A model generated the notes under the pieces. The model was not told where the DNA came from. It searched no databases and worked only from the letters and a program-made list of their open reading frames with translations. A stretch of DNA of 64,000 bases from Achromobacter piechaudii NBRC 102461. Lineage in GTDB: Bacteria > Pseudomonadota > Gammaproteobacteria > Burkholderiales > Burkholderiaceae_B. This document shows positions 29,766-38,631 of the stretch, in pieces; position 1 is the stretch's first letter; the number at the start of each line of letters is the position of its first letter. The stretch lies in the NCBI RefSeq assembly GCF_001571245.1, contig NZ_BCTK01000008.1, positions 186,001 through 250,000 on the forward strand. Reading direction: 5' to 3'. The position numbers and the translations under genes are program-made.

Positions 29766-31534
29766 ACCAACATTCTGCCAACGACGCCGCCGCCGCGCTG
29801 CTGACCCAATTGCGCGCCGTCGTCGGCAGCGCGCATGTGCTGACGGGCGACTCGGCCACGCGGCGCTTCCGGCGCGGCCATCGCACCGGCGAAGGCCGCG
29901 TCCTTGCCGTCGTGCGGCCGGGCACGCTGCTGGAACAATGGCGCGTGCTGCAAGCCGTGGTGCAATCCGGCCGCATCGTCATCATGCAGGCCGCCAACAC
30001 CGGCTTGACCGGGGGCTCCACGCCGGACGGCGATCAATACGACCGCGAGATCGTCTTGATCAGCACGCTGCGCATACCGGACATCCAGGTGATACGCGAC
30101 GGGCAGCAGGTGGTTTGCCTGCCGGGCGCCACGCTGGACCGGCTGGAACAAACGCTGGCGCCGCTGGGACGCGAGCCGCATTCGGTGATCGGGTCGTCCT
30201 GCATTGGCGCGTCGGTGCTGGGCGGGGTATGCAACAACTCGGGCGGCGCGTTGCTGCGGCGCGGCCCGGCCTATACCGAACTGGCGCTGTACGCGCGCGT
30301 GGCCTCGGATGGCTCGCTTGGCCTGGTCAACCATCTGGGCATCGACCTGGGCAAGACTCCCGAAGAGATCCTGACCCGCTTGCAGGCGGGCGATTATGGT
30401 CCGCGAGATATCCGCGACGACACGGGCGCGGCGTCCGATCCGCACTACGCGCGGCATGTGCGCCAGATTGACGAGCCCACGCCGGCGCGCTTCAACGCCG
30501 ACCCCTCGCGCCTGTACGAAGCCTCGGGCTCGGCCGGTCGTGTGTGCCTGTTCGCGGTGCGCCTGGATACGTTCGCGCGCGAAGCCAGCACGGTGTTCTA
30601 CATCGGCAGCAACCAGCCCGATGACCTGACCGCCGTGCGCCGCCAACTGCTGGCCGAACTTCCGCGCCTGCCCATCGCGGGCGAATACATACACCGCGAC
30701 GCATTCGACATCGGTGCGCGCTACGGCAAAGACGTGTTTCTGCTGATCGACAAGCTGGGCACGGCGCGCGTGCCGCAGGCATTCGCCATCAAGAGCCGGC
30801 TGGACGGCATCGCGGAACGACTGGGCCTGCCAGGCTTGGTCGATCGCGCGATCCAGGCCGCCATGGCCCTGCTGCCCAATCACCTGCCACGCCGGATGCG
30901 GCAATATCGCGACCGCTACGAACATCATTTATTGCTGCGGGTGTCGGACGATACTGCCCCGGCGACGCGCGCCTTCCTCTCCCGGCTTTTCGAGGGGCGC
31001 GACGATGCGGCTTTCTTTGAATGCGATGCCGACGAAGGGCGCAAGGCGTTTCTGCATCGCTTCGCCATCGCCGGCGCGGCGATACGCTATCGCGATACGC
31101 ATCGCTCATCGGTCGAAGACATCGTGCCGCTGGATATCGCGCTACGGCGCAATGACCGCGAATGGGTCGAGACGCTGCCCGCAGACATGGAACGCGATAT
31201 CGTCCACAAGCTTTACTACGGGCATTTCTTCTGCCACGTGTTCCACCAGGATTACATCGTGCGCAAGGGAGTCGATCCGCTGGCGATGGAAAAGCGCATG
31301 TGGGGATTGCTGGACGCGCGGCAAGCCGAGTATCCGGCAGAACACAATGTGGGTCACCTGTATGTCGCCAAGCCGGCGCTGGCGGCGTTCTACCGCGAAC
31401 TGGATCCCACCAATACGTTCAACCCGGGCATCGGGCACACGTCGAAACTGGCGAACTGGGGCGCCTGCTGCGGCCAGCAAAGCCTGCCGGCCGCTTACCG
31501 TGGCCAAGAGCTTGGCCACGGCGAGCAGGGGTAG
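29762..31534 (+). CDS. dld: Quinone-dependent D-lactate dehydrogenase
   Basis: Peripheral membrane flavoprotein that oxidises D-lactate to pyruvate and passes electrons to quinone. The 590-residue protein has an FAD-binding type 4 domain (MQAANTGLTGGSTPDG near residue 80; GSSCIGASVLGGVCNNSGGA near residue 150). A Dld-type membrane-binding C-terminal domain follows (GKDVFLLIDKLG, YRDRYEHHLLLRV, HNVGHLY, LDPTNTFNPGIGHTS). Length and motif order match E. coli Dld. It is coupled to the upstream LldR-like regulator. The last dozen residues (after GACCGQQSLP) are encoded over a near-perfect palindrome and look like a species-specific tail. Confidence 0.93.
   Translation: MNQHSANDAAAALLTQLRAVVGSAHVLTGDSATRRFRRGHRTGEGRVLAVVRPGTLLEQWRVLQAVVQSGRIVIMQAANTGLTGGSTPDGDQYDREIVLISTLRIPDIQVIRDGQQVVCLPGATLDRLEQTLAPLGREPHSVIGSSCIGASVLGGVCNNSGGALLRRGPAYTELALYARVASDGSLGLVNHLGIDLGKTPEEILTRLQAGDYGPRDIRDDTGAASDPHYARHVRQIDEPTPARFNADPSRLYEASGSAGRVCLFAVRLDTFAREASTVFYIGSNQPDDLTAVRRQLLAELPRLPIAGEYIHRDAFDIGARYGKDVFLLIDKLGTARVPQAFAIKSRLDGIAERLGLPGLVDRAIQAAMALLPNHLPRRMRQYRDRYEHHLLLRVSDDTAPATRAFLSRLFEGRDDAAFFECDADEGRKAFLHRFAIAGAAIRYRDTHRSSVEDIVPLDIALRRNDREWVETLPADMERDIVHKLYYGHFFCHVFHQDYIVRKGVDPLAMEKRMWGLLDARQAEYPAEHNVGHLYVAKPALAAFYRELDPTNTFNPGIGHTSKLANWGACCGQQSLPAAYRGQELGHGEQG
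31498..31521. terminator. Near-perfect palindrome at the dld 3' end
   Basis: CCGTGGCCAA-GAGC-TTGGCCACGG forms a 10-bp stem with a four-base loop inside the last codons of dld, 14 bases before the purF stop codon on the other strand. There is no T-run. It may act as a transcript-end stabiliser or weak bidirectional terminator for two genes whose stops are one base apart. Confidence 0.4.
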
Positions 31535-31535
31535 A

Positions 31536-33056
31536 TCAGGCGTCGTTGGCGGCGTAGCCCATGTTGAACTGCAGGCCGCTTGCGCCCTCGTCCTGGCCGG
31601 GTTCGGCGCGCGACTGACCCAGGCGGGCCAGGTATTCGGCGGTGATGTCGCCCGTGACGTATTCGCCGTCGAAGCACGAAGCCTCGAAGCGCTGCATCTT
31701 GGGGTTCAGGTCACGTACCGACTGCTGCATGTCGGACAGGTCCTGGTAGATCAGCGAATCCGCGCCGATCGCGCGGGCGATTTCCTCGTCGCTGCGGCCG
31801 GTGGCGATCAATTCCGATTGCGTGGGCATGTCGATGCCGTACACGTTCGGGAAACGCACCGGAGGCGCGGCGGACGCGAAGTACACCTTGTTGGCGCCGG
31901 CGGCGCGCGCCATGTCCACGATTTCGCGGCTGGTGGTGCCACGCACGATGGAGTCATCGACCAGCAGCACGTTCTTGCCCTTGAACTCCATGCCGATGGC
32001 ATTGAGCTTCTGGCGCACGGACTTACGGCGCACGGCCTGGCCCGGCATGATGAACGTGCGGCCCACGTAGCGGTTCTTGATGAGCCCTTCGCGATAGTCC
32101 AGGTTCAGGCGCGCGGCCAGCTGCATGGCGGCGGGACGCGAGGAATCCGGAATCGGCATGACGACGTCGATGTCGCCCAGGCGCATGTTGCGCGCAACCT
32201 TGTCGGCCAGGTATTCACCCATGCGCAGGCGGGCGTCGTAAACCGACACGCCGTCGATCAGCGAATCCGGACGCGCAAAGTAAACGTATTCGAAAATGCA
32301 CGGCACCAGTTGCGGGTTGTCGGCGCATTGACGGCTGACGAAGCGGCCGTCCAGGTCGACGAACACGGCTTCGCCCGGCTCGACGTCGCGCACGAAGACA
32401 AAACCGCTGCCTTCCAGCGCCACGGATTCCGAAGCCACCATCCACTCGACGCCTTCGTCGGTTTCCATGCGGCCGATACACAAGGGGCGGATGCCGTTGG
32501 GATCGCGGAACGCCAGCAAGCCATAACCGGAAATCTGCGCCACGACGGCGTAGGCGCCACGCACGCGCTTATGCACGGCCGACACGGCGCGGAAGATCGC
32601 GTCGTCGTCTAGCGACACACCGTTTGCCGACGATTGCAGTTCGTGCGCCAGCACGTTCAGCAGCACTTCGGAATCGGAGTTGGTGTTGATGTGGCGGCGG
32701 TCGACGCGGTACAGCGATTCACGCAGCTCGCGCCAGTTGGTCAGGTTGCCGTTGTGGGCAAACATGATGCCGAACGGGGCGTTGACGTAGAACGGCTGGG
32801 CCTCTTCCTCGCTGGCGCTGGAGCCCGCGGTGGGATAGCGGACCTGGCCGACGCCGGACGTACCGGGCAACGAACGCATGTTGCGCGTACGGAAGACGTC
32901 GCGCACCAGGCCGTGCGCCTTGTACATATTGAATTGGTTGCCTTGCGATGTCGCGATGCCCGCGGCGTCCTGCCCGCGATGCTGCAACAGCAGCAAGCTG
33001 TCATAGAGCAGCTGGTTGACCGGCCCGCGCCCGATGACCCCTACGATTCCACACAT
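31536..33056 (-). CDS. purF: Amidophosphoribosyltransferase
   Basis: First enzyme of purine synthesis; transfers ammonia from glutamine to PRPP. The 506-residue protein starts MCGIVGVIG, so Cys2 becomes the N-terminal nucleophile after methionine removal with no propeptide. The glutaminase half has [10 protein letters not shown] and [10 protein letters not shown], and the PRPP-binding loop [18 protein letters not shown] lies near residue 365. It is the last gene of the folC-SPOR-cvpA-purF group, and dld converges on it with one base between the stops. Confidence 0.97.
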   Translation of the reverse strand: MCGIVGVIGRGPVNQLLYDSLLLLQHRGQDAAGIATSQGNQFNMYKAHGLVRDVFRTRNMRSLPGTSGVGQVRYPTAGSSASEEEAQPFYVNAPFGIMFAHNGNLTNWRELRESLYRVDRRHINTNSDSEVLLNVLAHELQSSANGVSLDDDAIFRAVSAVHKRVRGAYAVVAQISGYGLLAFRDPNGIRPLCIGRMETDEGVEWMVASESVALEGSGFVFVRDVEPGEAVFVDLDGRFVSRQCADNPQLVPCIFEYVYFARPDSLIDGVSVYDARLRMGEYLADKVARNMRLGDIDVVMPIPDSSRPAAMQLAARLNLDYREGLIKNRYVGRTFIMPGQAVRRKSVRQKLNAIGMEFKGKNVLLVDDSIVRGTTSREIVDMARAAGANKVYFASAAPPVRFPNVYGIDMPTQSELIATGRSDEEIARAIGADSLIYQDLSDMQQSVRDLNPKMQRFEASCFDGEYVTGDITAEYLARLGQSRAEPGQDEGASGLQFNMGYAANDA

Positions 33057-33086
33057 GGTGAGATTTCCTGGTTGATTTGAAGCTAA

Positions 33087-33575
33087 TCAATACGGCAGCC
33101 ATGTCGCCAAAGACGGCGGCAGCCACGTTTTGATATGTTTGACGGCCTCGATGGCCGAATGCGAAAACATGGCGTCCTTCCACCACGGCTCTTGGGGTAG
33201 CGGCGTATAGCCGGCAGCGGCGACCAGCGCCAGCACGATCAGCAGACCACGGGCCAGTCCGAACATCGCGCCCAGGCCGTGATCGGCGGGGCTCAGTCCG
33301 GTACTGCGGATCAAGGCGGCTAGCGTCATGTTGACCAAACCCACACCGAGCAGCACAAGGATGAACACCACGGCGTATGAGACTCCCATGCGCAGCAGCG
33401 TCGTTTCAATATAGGGCTCCAGCCACGTATACACCGTGGGGCCCCACCATATCGCGGCCACGAAGGCCAGCAGATAGGCGACCAGCGACAGCACCTCTTT
33501 GAGCAGGCCGCGCACCAGGCCCAGCACAGCCGAGACCGCCAGGATGGCCAGTACGACGAAGTCGAAACCGGTCAC
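33087..33575 (-). CDS. cvpA: Colicin V production protein homologue (CvpA)
   Basis: Inner-membrane protein of 162 residues with four hydrophobic helices and the family start FDFVVLAILAVSAVLGLVRGLLKEVLSL. CvpA proteins are linked to envelope homeostasis, but their mechanism is not settled. The start is a GTG that overlaps the TAG stop of the SPOR gene by one base and has no evident ribosome-binding site, so it is likely translated by coupling. Its location just upstream of purF is conserved in many proteobacteria. Confidence 0.93.
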   Translation of the reverse strand: MTGFDFVVLAILAVSAVLGLVRGLLKEVLSLVAYLLAFVAAIWWGPTVYTWLEPYIETTLLRMGVSYAVVFILVLLGVGLVNMTLAALIRSTGLSPADHGLGAMFGLARGLLIVLALVAAAGYTPLPQEPWWKDAMFSHSAIEAVKHIKTWLPPSLATWLPY

Positions 33576-34399
33576 TATTGGGCGGCAATAAAACCATTGT
33601 CATAGCCCAGGGTGCGTAACCGCGCCTGGGCCGCCTGCGCCGCCTCGCGCGAGGGGAACGGCCCCACGCGCAGACGGTACTGCTGTTTGCCTCCGATGGA
33701 GGCCTGTTCGACAAATGCGTTGGTGACGCCCGCCTGATGCAACTTGGCGCGGCGCGATTGGGCGTCTTCCGACGTGGTGTAAGCGGCGATCTGGAGCACG
33801 AAATTGCCCTTGGCGGCAGGCTTGGGAGCGGGTGCGGCGGCGGCCGGCGCGGCGCGGCCTTCCAGCAGGGCCAGAGCGCGTGCGCCGTCATCGGAACGCG
33901 TATCGGGCTTGGGCTGCGCGGGCTTGGCTTCCGGCTTGGGCTCGGGCTTGGCTTCAGGTTTCGGCTTGGCCTCGGGCTTGGGCGCGACCAGCGGCGGCGT
34001 CACCTGCACGGTGGTGGCGGGCGTGGCCGTAGCGGGAGGCGTGGACGTGACGGGAGGCGGGGTCGGAACGGCGGGTTCGACGGACGCAGAACCCGAGGTA
34101 GTACCCGGCGTGCCATTGGCGGCGACGGCGGGGTTGGCGGCCTGCGGCTCGCTTACCTGGGGTTGAAAAGGCGTGTTGCGGTCCGGCACGCGGATGGGAA
34201 TGTTGTCGGCAACCGGCACGGGCTGCGAATCAAGCACCATGGGCAGAATGATGACGGCCGCCAGCACCAGGGCAACGGCGCCCGCCAACCTGCGGCGCGC
34301 GCGGCCGCGCAACTGCGCAGCCTGAACCTCGCTAGGCACTGCCGCCCGTTTAGAGGACTGCGCCTGGTCGGCAGGATCTTTGCGATTGAAAAAACCCAT
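33575..34399 (-). CDS. SPOR-domain membrane protein (DedD-like)
   Basis: A bitopic inner-membrane protein of 274 residues: short cytoplasmic N-terminus, one membrane helix (near residues 38-57, AGAVALVLAAVIILPMV), a long periplasmic Pro/Ala/Lys-rich linker with repeated PEAKP units, and a C-terminal SPOR domain (about 195-274, FVLQIAAYTTSEDAQSRRAKL ... YRLRVGPFPSREAAQAA). SPOR domains bind denuded glycan strands at the division septum, so a role in cell division like E. coli DedD is likely. It sits between folC and cvpA, as dedD does in E. coli. Confidence 0.88.
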   Translation of the reverse strand: MGFFNRKDPADQAQSSKRAAVPSEVQAAQLRGRARRRLAGAVALVLAAVIILPMVLDSQPVPVADNIPIRVPDRNTPFQPQVSEPQAANPAVAANGTPGTTSGSASVEPAVPTPPPVTSTPPATATPATTVQVTPPLVAPKPEAKPKPEAKPEPKPEAKPAQPKPDTRSDDGARALALLEGRAAPAAAAPAPKPAAKGNFVLQIAAYTTSEDAQSRRAKLHQAGVTNAFVEQASIGGKQQYRLRVGPFPSREAAQAAQARLRTLGYDNGFIAAQ

Positions 34400-34461
34400 G
34401 GAAGAGAATCCTTGCGGCGCCTTGCGGCAATATGGCGGCGGGCCGCCATGACCCGTTTTGC

Positions 34462-35772
34462 CTATGCCTTGCGACCCAGAGCCTGCAAAACCGAGGCCAC
34501 GGTGAGAAACGACCCAAACACGACGATTCTATCATTCTCGACCGCCCGTTCGCGTGCTGCGGCGAAGGCCTGGGCGGGATCTTCGAAGGCGGCGATGCTG
34601 GGGCTTTCGGCCCCCGCGGGCGACGGCGGCAAGGCGGCGGCGACCTTGTCGGCCAGCGCCTGGCCCGACGTGCCGCGCGGCCCCGGCAGGCCGGCGCAAT
34701 ACCAGTGGTCGATGCGCGTGCCCAGCTTGGCGACGACGCCTTCCAGATCCTTGTCGTTCAGCATGCCGAACACCGCGTGGGTGTACGGATGGAAGCCCAT
34801 GTTGTCCAGGTTCTGCGCCAGCACGGCGGCAGCGTGCGGGTTATGCGCCACGTCCAGGATCACCGAGGGCTGGCCCGGCAGGATCTGGAAGCGGCCCGGC
34901 AACGACGCCTGCAACAGACCCAGGCGAACGGCCTGCTGCTGCACCGGCAGCCGGTCGCGCACGGATTCCAGCGCGGCCAGCGCGGCCGAGGCATTGAGCA
35001 GCTGATTGGCCCCGCGCAACGCCGGATACGCCAGCGCGCTGCGGCGCTGTTCGCGGCCGCCGTACGCCCACTGCTGGCGGTCGCCGGAATAGTTGTAGTC
35101 GCGCCCGAACAGCCAGAGGTCCGCGCCGATTTTCTCGACGTGGTCCAGCAGGGATTGGGGCGGGACCGGGTCGCTGCAAATGGCCGGACGGCCGGGGCGG
35201 TAGATGTGGGCTTTTTCGAAACCGATCTTCTCGCGCGTGTCGCCCAGCCAGTCGGTGTGGTCAAGGTCGACGCTGGTGACGATGGAGCAATCGGCGTCGA
35301 CGATATTGACGGCGTCCAGACGCCCGCCCAGGCCCACTTCCAGCACGATGGCATCCAGCCGCGACTGCGAGAACAGCCGCAGGATGGCCAGCGTGGTGAA
35401 TTCAAAGTAGGTCAGAGAGACGTCGCCGCGCGCCGCCTCGACCGCCTGGAACTGCGCGATCAGGTCGGCGTCCGACGCGATCTGGCCGTTGACGCGGGCG
35501 CGCTCGTTGAAATCGATCAGGTGCGGAGAGGTGTACAGCCCGACCTTGTAGCCCGCCGCCAGCAGGATGGCTTCGAGCATCGCACAGGTGGAGCCCTTGC
35601 CGTTCGTGCCGCCGACGACGAACTTCACGCCGGACAGCTCAAGCCCCATGCGCGAGGCCACTTCGCGAACGCGATCCAGGCCCATGTCGATCGCGGTGGC
35701 GTGTATGGATTCCAGGTACTGGAGCCATTCGGACAGGGTGGCGGAAGCGGCGGGCGAAGAAGCGGGGGACAT
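34462..35772 (-). CDS. folC: Dihydrofolate synthase/folylpolyglutamate synthase
   Basis: Adds glutamate to dihydropteroate and then to reduced folates, using ATP. The 436-residue Mur-ligase-like protein has the P-loop VGGTNGKGSTCAMLEAILL near residue 55, followed by GLYTSPHLIDFNERARVNG, and the ligase C-terminal block (VILDVAHNPHAA near residue 305). In related species accD and trp genes usually lie directly upstream; here the next gene is a divergent cupin, so the neighbourhood is rearranged. Confidence 0.95.
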   Translation of the reverse strand: MSPASSPAASATLSEWLQYLESIHATAIDMGLDRVREVASRMGLELSGVKFVVGGTNGKGSTCAMLEAILLAAGYKVGLYTSPHLIDFNERARVNGQIASDADLIAQFQAVEAARGDVSLTYFEFTTLAILRLFSQSRLDAIVLEVGLGGRLDAVNIVDADCSIVTSVDLDHTDWLGDTREKIGFEKAHIYRPGRPAICSDPVPPQSLLDHVEKIGADLWLFGRDYNYSGDRQQWAYGGREQRRSALAYPALRGANQLLNASAALAALESVRDRLPVQQQAVRLGLLQASLPGRFQILPGQPSVILDVAHNPHAAAVLAQNLDNMGFHPYTHAVFGMLNDKDLEGVVAKLGTRIDHWYCAGLPGPRGTSGQALADKVAAALPPSPAGAESPSIAAFEDPAQAFAAARERAVENDRIVVFGSFLTVASVLQALGRKA

Positions 35773-35890
35773 GGCGGAGCCGTGAGAGAAAGACAGTCCA
35801 GGATTTTAGCAGTCCGTGCCCGGTGTTTTCCCTAATCCCCTAGGGCGCGCCACGGTATCCGGCGTGAAAAAGCGCTTGCCGATGTTTTTC

Positions 35891-35918
35891 TCATACGTGA
35901 AAATGAATTCACGTATGA
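35891..35918. promoter_or_regulatory. 28-bp perfect palindrome ahead of the cupin-Bug-CoA-transferase operon
   Basis: TCATACGTGAA pairs exactly with TTCACGTATGA around the six-base centre AATGAA. A plausible promoter overlaps it: TTGCCG (35876-35881), a 17-base spacer, and GAAAAT (35899-35904) inside the palindrome. It is 18 bases ahead of the cupin start, so a protein bound here would block transcription. The IclR-family gene at the far end of the cluster is the obvious candidate binder, but that is inference. Confidence 0.7.
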
Positions 35919-35936
35919 AAATTTAGACGGACAAAC

Positions 35937-36353
35937 ATGACGCAATCCTCAACCCCCCGCTGGCTGGTCCGCGAAGCCGACATCCCCGGCTATCACCCCG
36001 CCAATCACACCGGCACTTTGAACCGCCGGCTGATCAGCCCCGACACGGTCGGCGCGCGCGGCGTGGAAGTGCTGCTGGGCACGATCGAAAAAGGCCAAGG
36101 CGCGCTGCCTCACGCGCACCCGGGTATCGAACAGGTCTGTTATCTGCTGTCCGGCACCGCGCGCGCGCAGGTCGCCGATGAAACGGCCGACATGGTGGCG
36201 GGCGACTGCTGCTACTTCCCGCCCGACATCCCCCACGTATTTACCGTAACCAGCGATCAGCCCGCCAGGCTGCTGGTGATCTACACCCCTCCGTACGAGG
36301 AATCCCCCGATCGCGTGATCCGGGACTTTCCGGCGCCACCGCCCGCCGCCTGA
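35937..36353 (+). CDS. Small cupin-domain protein
   Basis: A single-domain cupin of 138 residues. Cupin motif 1 is HAHPGIEQVCYLLSGTARAQV and motif 2 is CCYFPPDIPHVFTV, so likely metal ligands (two His and a Glu in motif 1, a His in motif 2) are present. Such small cupins may be isomerases, dioxygenases, decarboxylases or ligand sensors, and the substrate cannot be read from sequence. It is the first gene after the 28-bp palindrome and precedes the Bug receptor gene by 68 bases. Confidence 0.85.
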   Translation: MTQSSTPRWLVREADIPGYHPANHTGTLNRRLISPDTVGARGVEVLLGTIEKGQGALPHAHPGIEQVCYLLSGTARAQVADETADMVAGDCCYFPPDIPHVFTVTSDQPARLLVIYTPPYEESPDRVIRDFPAPPPAA

Positions 36354-36421
36354 ACGGCGCGGCACCCAGGCAGCGGACGCAGAGCCGCGCTTGAATTTCC
36401 GATAAAAACTGGAGACAACCC

Positions 36422-37393
36422 ATGCACCCCCTACGTCTGTTCGGCGCCGCCCTGCTCGGCGGCGCAGCCTTGATGGCCGCCCCCGTGGCCCAGGCCGCTG
36501 ACTATCCCAACAAGCCCATCACCCTGATCGTGCCCTTCCCCGCCGGCTCGGGCACCGATGCGGTCGGCCGGATCTTCGGCCAGGAACTGTCCACCATTCT
36601 TGGCCAGCAGATCGTGGTCGAGAACAAGCCGGGCGCCAACGCGACCATCGCGGCCAGCTACGTGGCACGCGCCAAGCCGGACGGCTACACGCTGTTCGTC
36701 ACCACCAACACGTCGCACTCGGCCGCCCCCTGGCTGATGAAGAACGTGCCCTACGACCCTGTGAAGGATTTCACCCCCATCGCGCGCGGCGGCAACCTGC
36801 CGTTCATCCTGGTGGTCAATCCCAAGCGCCCGTGGAAGACGGTCGCCGATCTGGTGACGGACGCGAAAAAGAACCCGGGCCGCATCACCTATGCCAGCGG
36901 CAACAGCACCGGCATCGTCGCCGGCGCGACGCTGGCCGATCGCGCCAAGATCGACATCCTGCACGTGCCGTACAAGGGCACGCCGCAAGGGCTGACCGAT
37001 GTCGTGGGCGGCCAGGTCGATTTCATGTTCACGGATCTGGCGTCCGGCCTGCCCTTCGTGCAGTCGGGCCAGTTGCGCGCGTTGGCGGTATCGACGGCCG
37101 AACGCAGCAGCATCGTGCCCGAGCTGCCCTCGATGGCCGAGGCGGGCGTGAAAGACTTCGACCTGAATTCCTGGAACGGCTATTTCGGCCCGGCCGGCCT
37201 GCCGCCTGAAGTGGTCGCCAAATTGAACGCCGCCATCAACCAGGTCGTGGCCAAGCCCGACGTCAAGAAGCGGCTGGCGGGCCTGGGCTTTGACGCGTTC
37301 TCCAGCACGCCGGACGCGTTCGCCACCTTCGTGAGCGAGCAGCGCGACCTGTGGGGCAAGCTGATCAAAGACGCGGGGATCGAACAGCAATGA
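36422..37393 (+). CDS. Bug-family tripartite tricarboxylate transporter substrate-binding protein
   Basis: Periplasmic solute receptor of 323 residues. It has a signal peptide ending PVAQAA, then DYPNKPITLIVPFPAGSGTDAVGR, the Bug family N-terminus, and the later motifs YVARAKPDGYTLF, DFTPIARGG and ILHVPYKGTPQGLTDVVGGQVDFMF. Bug proteins are greatly expanded in Bordetella and Achromobacter, and most are orphans without adjacent transporter subunits, as here. Ligands are usually carboxylates or amides; the neighbours suggest an organic acid that enters metabolism as a CoA ester. The stop overlaps the next start by four bases. Confidence 0.93.
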   Translation: MHPLRLFGAALLGGAALMAAPVAQAADYPNKPITLIVPFPAGSGTDAVGRIFGQELSTILGQQIVVENKPGANATIAASYVARAKPDGYTLFVTTNTSHSAAPWLMKNVPYDPVKDFTPIARGGNLPFILVVNPKRPWKTVADLVTDAKKNPGRITYASGNSTGIVAGATLADRAKIDILHVPYKGTPQGLTDVVGGQVDFMFTDLASGLPFVQSGQLRALAVSTAERSSIVPELPSMAEAGVKDFDLNSWNGYFGPAGLPPEVVAKLNAAINQVVAKPDVKKRLAGLGFDAFSSTPDAFATFVSEQRDLWGKLIKDAGIEQQ

Positions 37394-38631
37394 CGCAAGC
37401 CACGCCTCACCCGGCGACTGACGCCGCGCCCGCCGGCCCGTTGTCCGGCGTGCGCATCCTGGACCTGAGCTCGGTCGTGATGGGGCCCTACGCCACGCAG
37501 ATCCTGGCGGACCTGGGCGCCGACGTCATCAAGGTCGAGTCGCCGGCCGGCGACAACATGCGGGCCGTCGGCCCCATGCGCAACCCTGGCATGGGCCATC
37601 TGTACCTGCACCTGAACCGCAACAAGCGTTCGATCGTGCTGGACCTGAAAACGCCCGAGGGACGCGAAGCCTGCCTGCAACTGGCCGAGTCCTGCGACGC
37701 CCTGCTCTACAACATCCGGCCGCAGGCCATGGCCCGGCTGGGGCTGTCTTATGACGAGGTCGCCGCGCGCAATCCCCGCATCGTCTACCTGGGCGCCTAC
37801 GGGTTTGGCGAGGCCGGCCCCTATGCCGGCCGGCCCGCCTACGACGACCTGATCCAGGGGCAGACCGGCATCGCCGCGTTGTCCGCCGAGCAAAGCGGCG
37901 ATGTGCCGCGCTATGCGCCCTTGACCCTGGCGGACCGCGCGGTCGGCTTGCACGTCGGCATCGCCCTGGTGTCGGCGGTGTTGCACGCCAAGGCTACTGG
38001 CCACGGCCAGCAGGTCGAAATCCCCATGTTTGAAGGCATGGCCCATCTGGTGCTGGGCGACCATCTGGGCGGCGCCACCTTCGAGCCGCCGATGGGGCCG
38101 ACGGGCTACGCGCGGCTGCTGGCCCCGCACCGCCGCCCCTATGCCACCGCCGACGGCTACCTGTGCCTGCTGATCTACAACGACAAGCACTGGCGCAACT
38201 TCTTCAATCTGATCGGCCAGCCCGAGCTGGGGCAGGACCCGCGCTTTTGCACGCATGGCGCGCGCGCGGCGCATATCAGCGAGGTCTATGCCTTCGTCGC
38301 CGATGTGATCCGCACGCGCCCCACCCAGGAATGGCTGGACGCGCTGACACAGGCCGATATCCCGGCTTCGCAGCTGTACACGGTCGACGACCTGCTGCAG
38401 GACGAGCACCTGAGCGCGACCGGATTCATCCGCCAGATGGATCACCCCACGGAAGGCCGGATCCGCACCCCCGCGCCGCTGGGGCAATTTCAAGGCACGC
38501 CGACTTCCCTGCGCCTGCCCGCGCCCCGGCTGGGCGAACACAGCCGCGAGGTGCTGGCGCAGGCGGGCTACGACGACGCCCGGATCGACGCCCTGGTCGC
38601 CCGGGGCATTACCCAGGATGGAAACCACTGA
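37390..38631 (+). CDS. Family III CoA-transferase (CaiB/BaiF)
   Basis: Moves CoA from a donor acyl-CoA to a carboxylic acid acceptor. The 413-residue protein begins (after a short tail) GVRILDLSSVVMGPYATQILADLGADVIKVE, the family hallmark, and has GFGEAGPYAGRPAYDDLIQ. The probable catalytic aspartate is Asp182 in LADRAVG, aligned from memory with Asp169 of formyl-CoA transferase. It overlaps both neighbours (ATGA at the start, TGATG at the end), so it is translationally coupled to the Bug receptor and the dehydrogenase. The substrate is unknown. Confidence 0.92.
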   Translation: MTQATPHPATDAAPAGPLSGVRILDLSSVVMGPYATQILADLGADVIKVESPAGDNMRAVGPMRNPGMGHLYLHLNRNKRSIVLDLKTPEGREACLQLAESCDALLYNIRPQAMARLGLSYDEVAARNPRIVYLGAYGFGEAGPYAGRPAYDDLIQGQTGIAALSAEQSGDVPRYAPLTLADRAVGLHVGIALVSAVLHAKATGHGQQVEIPMFEGMAHLVLGDHLGGATFEPPMGPTGYARLLAPHRRPYATADGYLCLLIYNDKHWRNFFNLIGQPELGQDPRFCTHGARAAHISEVYAFVADVIRTRPTQEWLDALTQADIPASQLYTVDDLLQDEHLSATGFIRQMDHPTEGRIRTPAPLGQFQGTPTSLRLPAPRLGEHSREVLAQAGYDDARIDALVARGITQDGNH

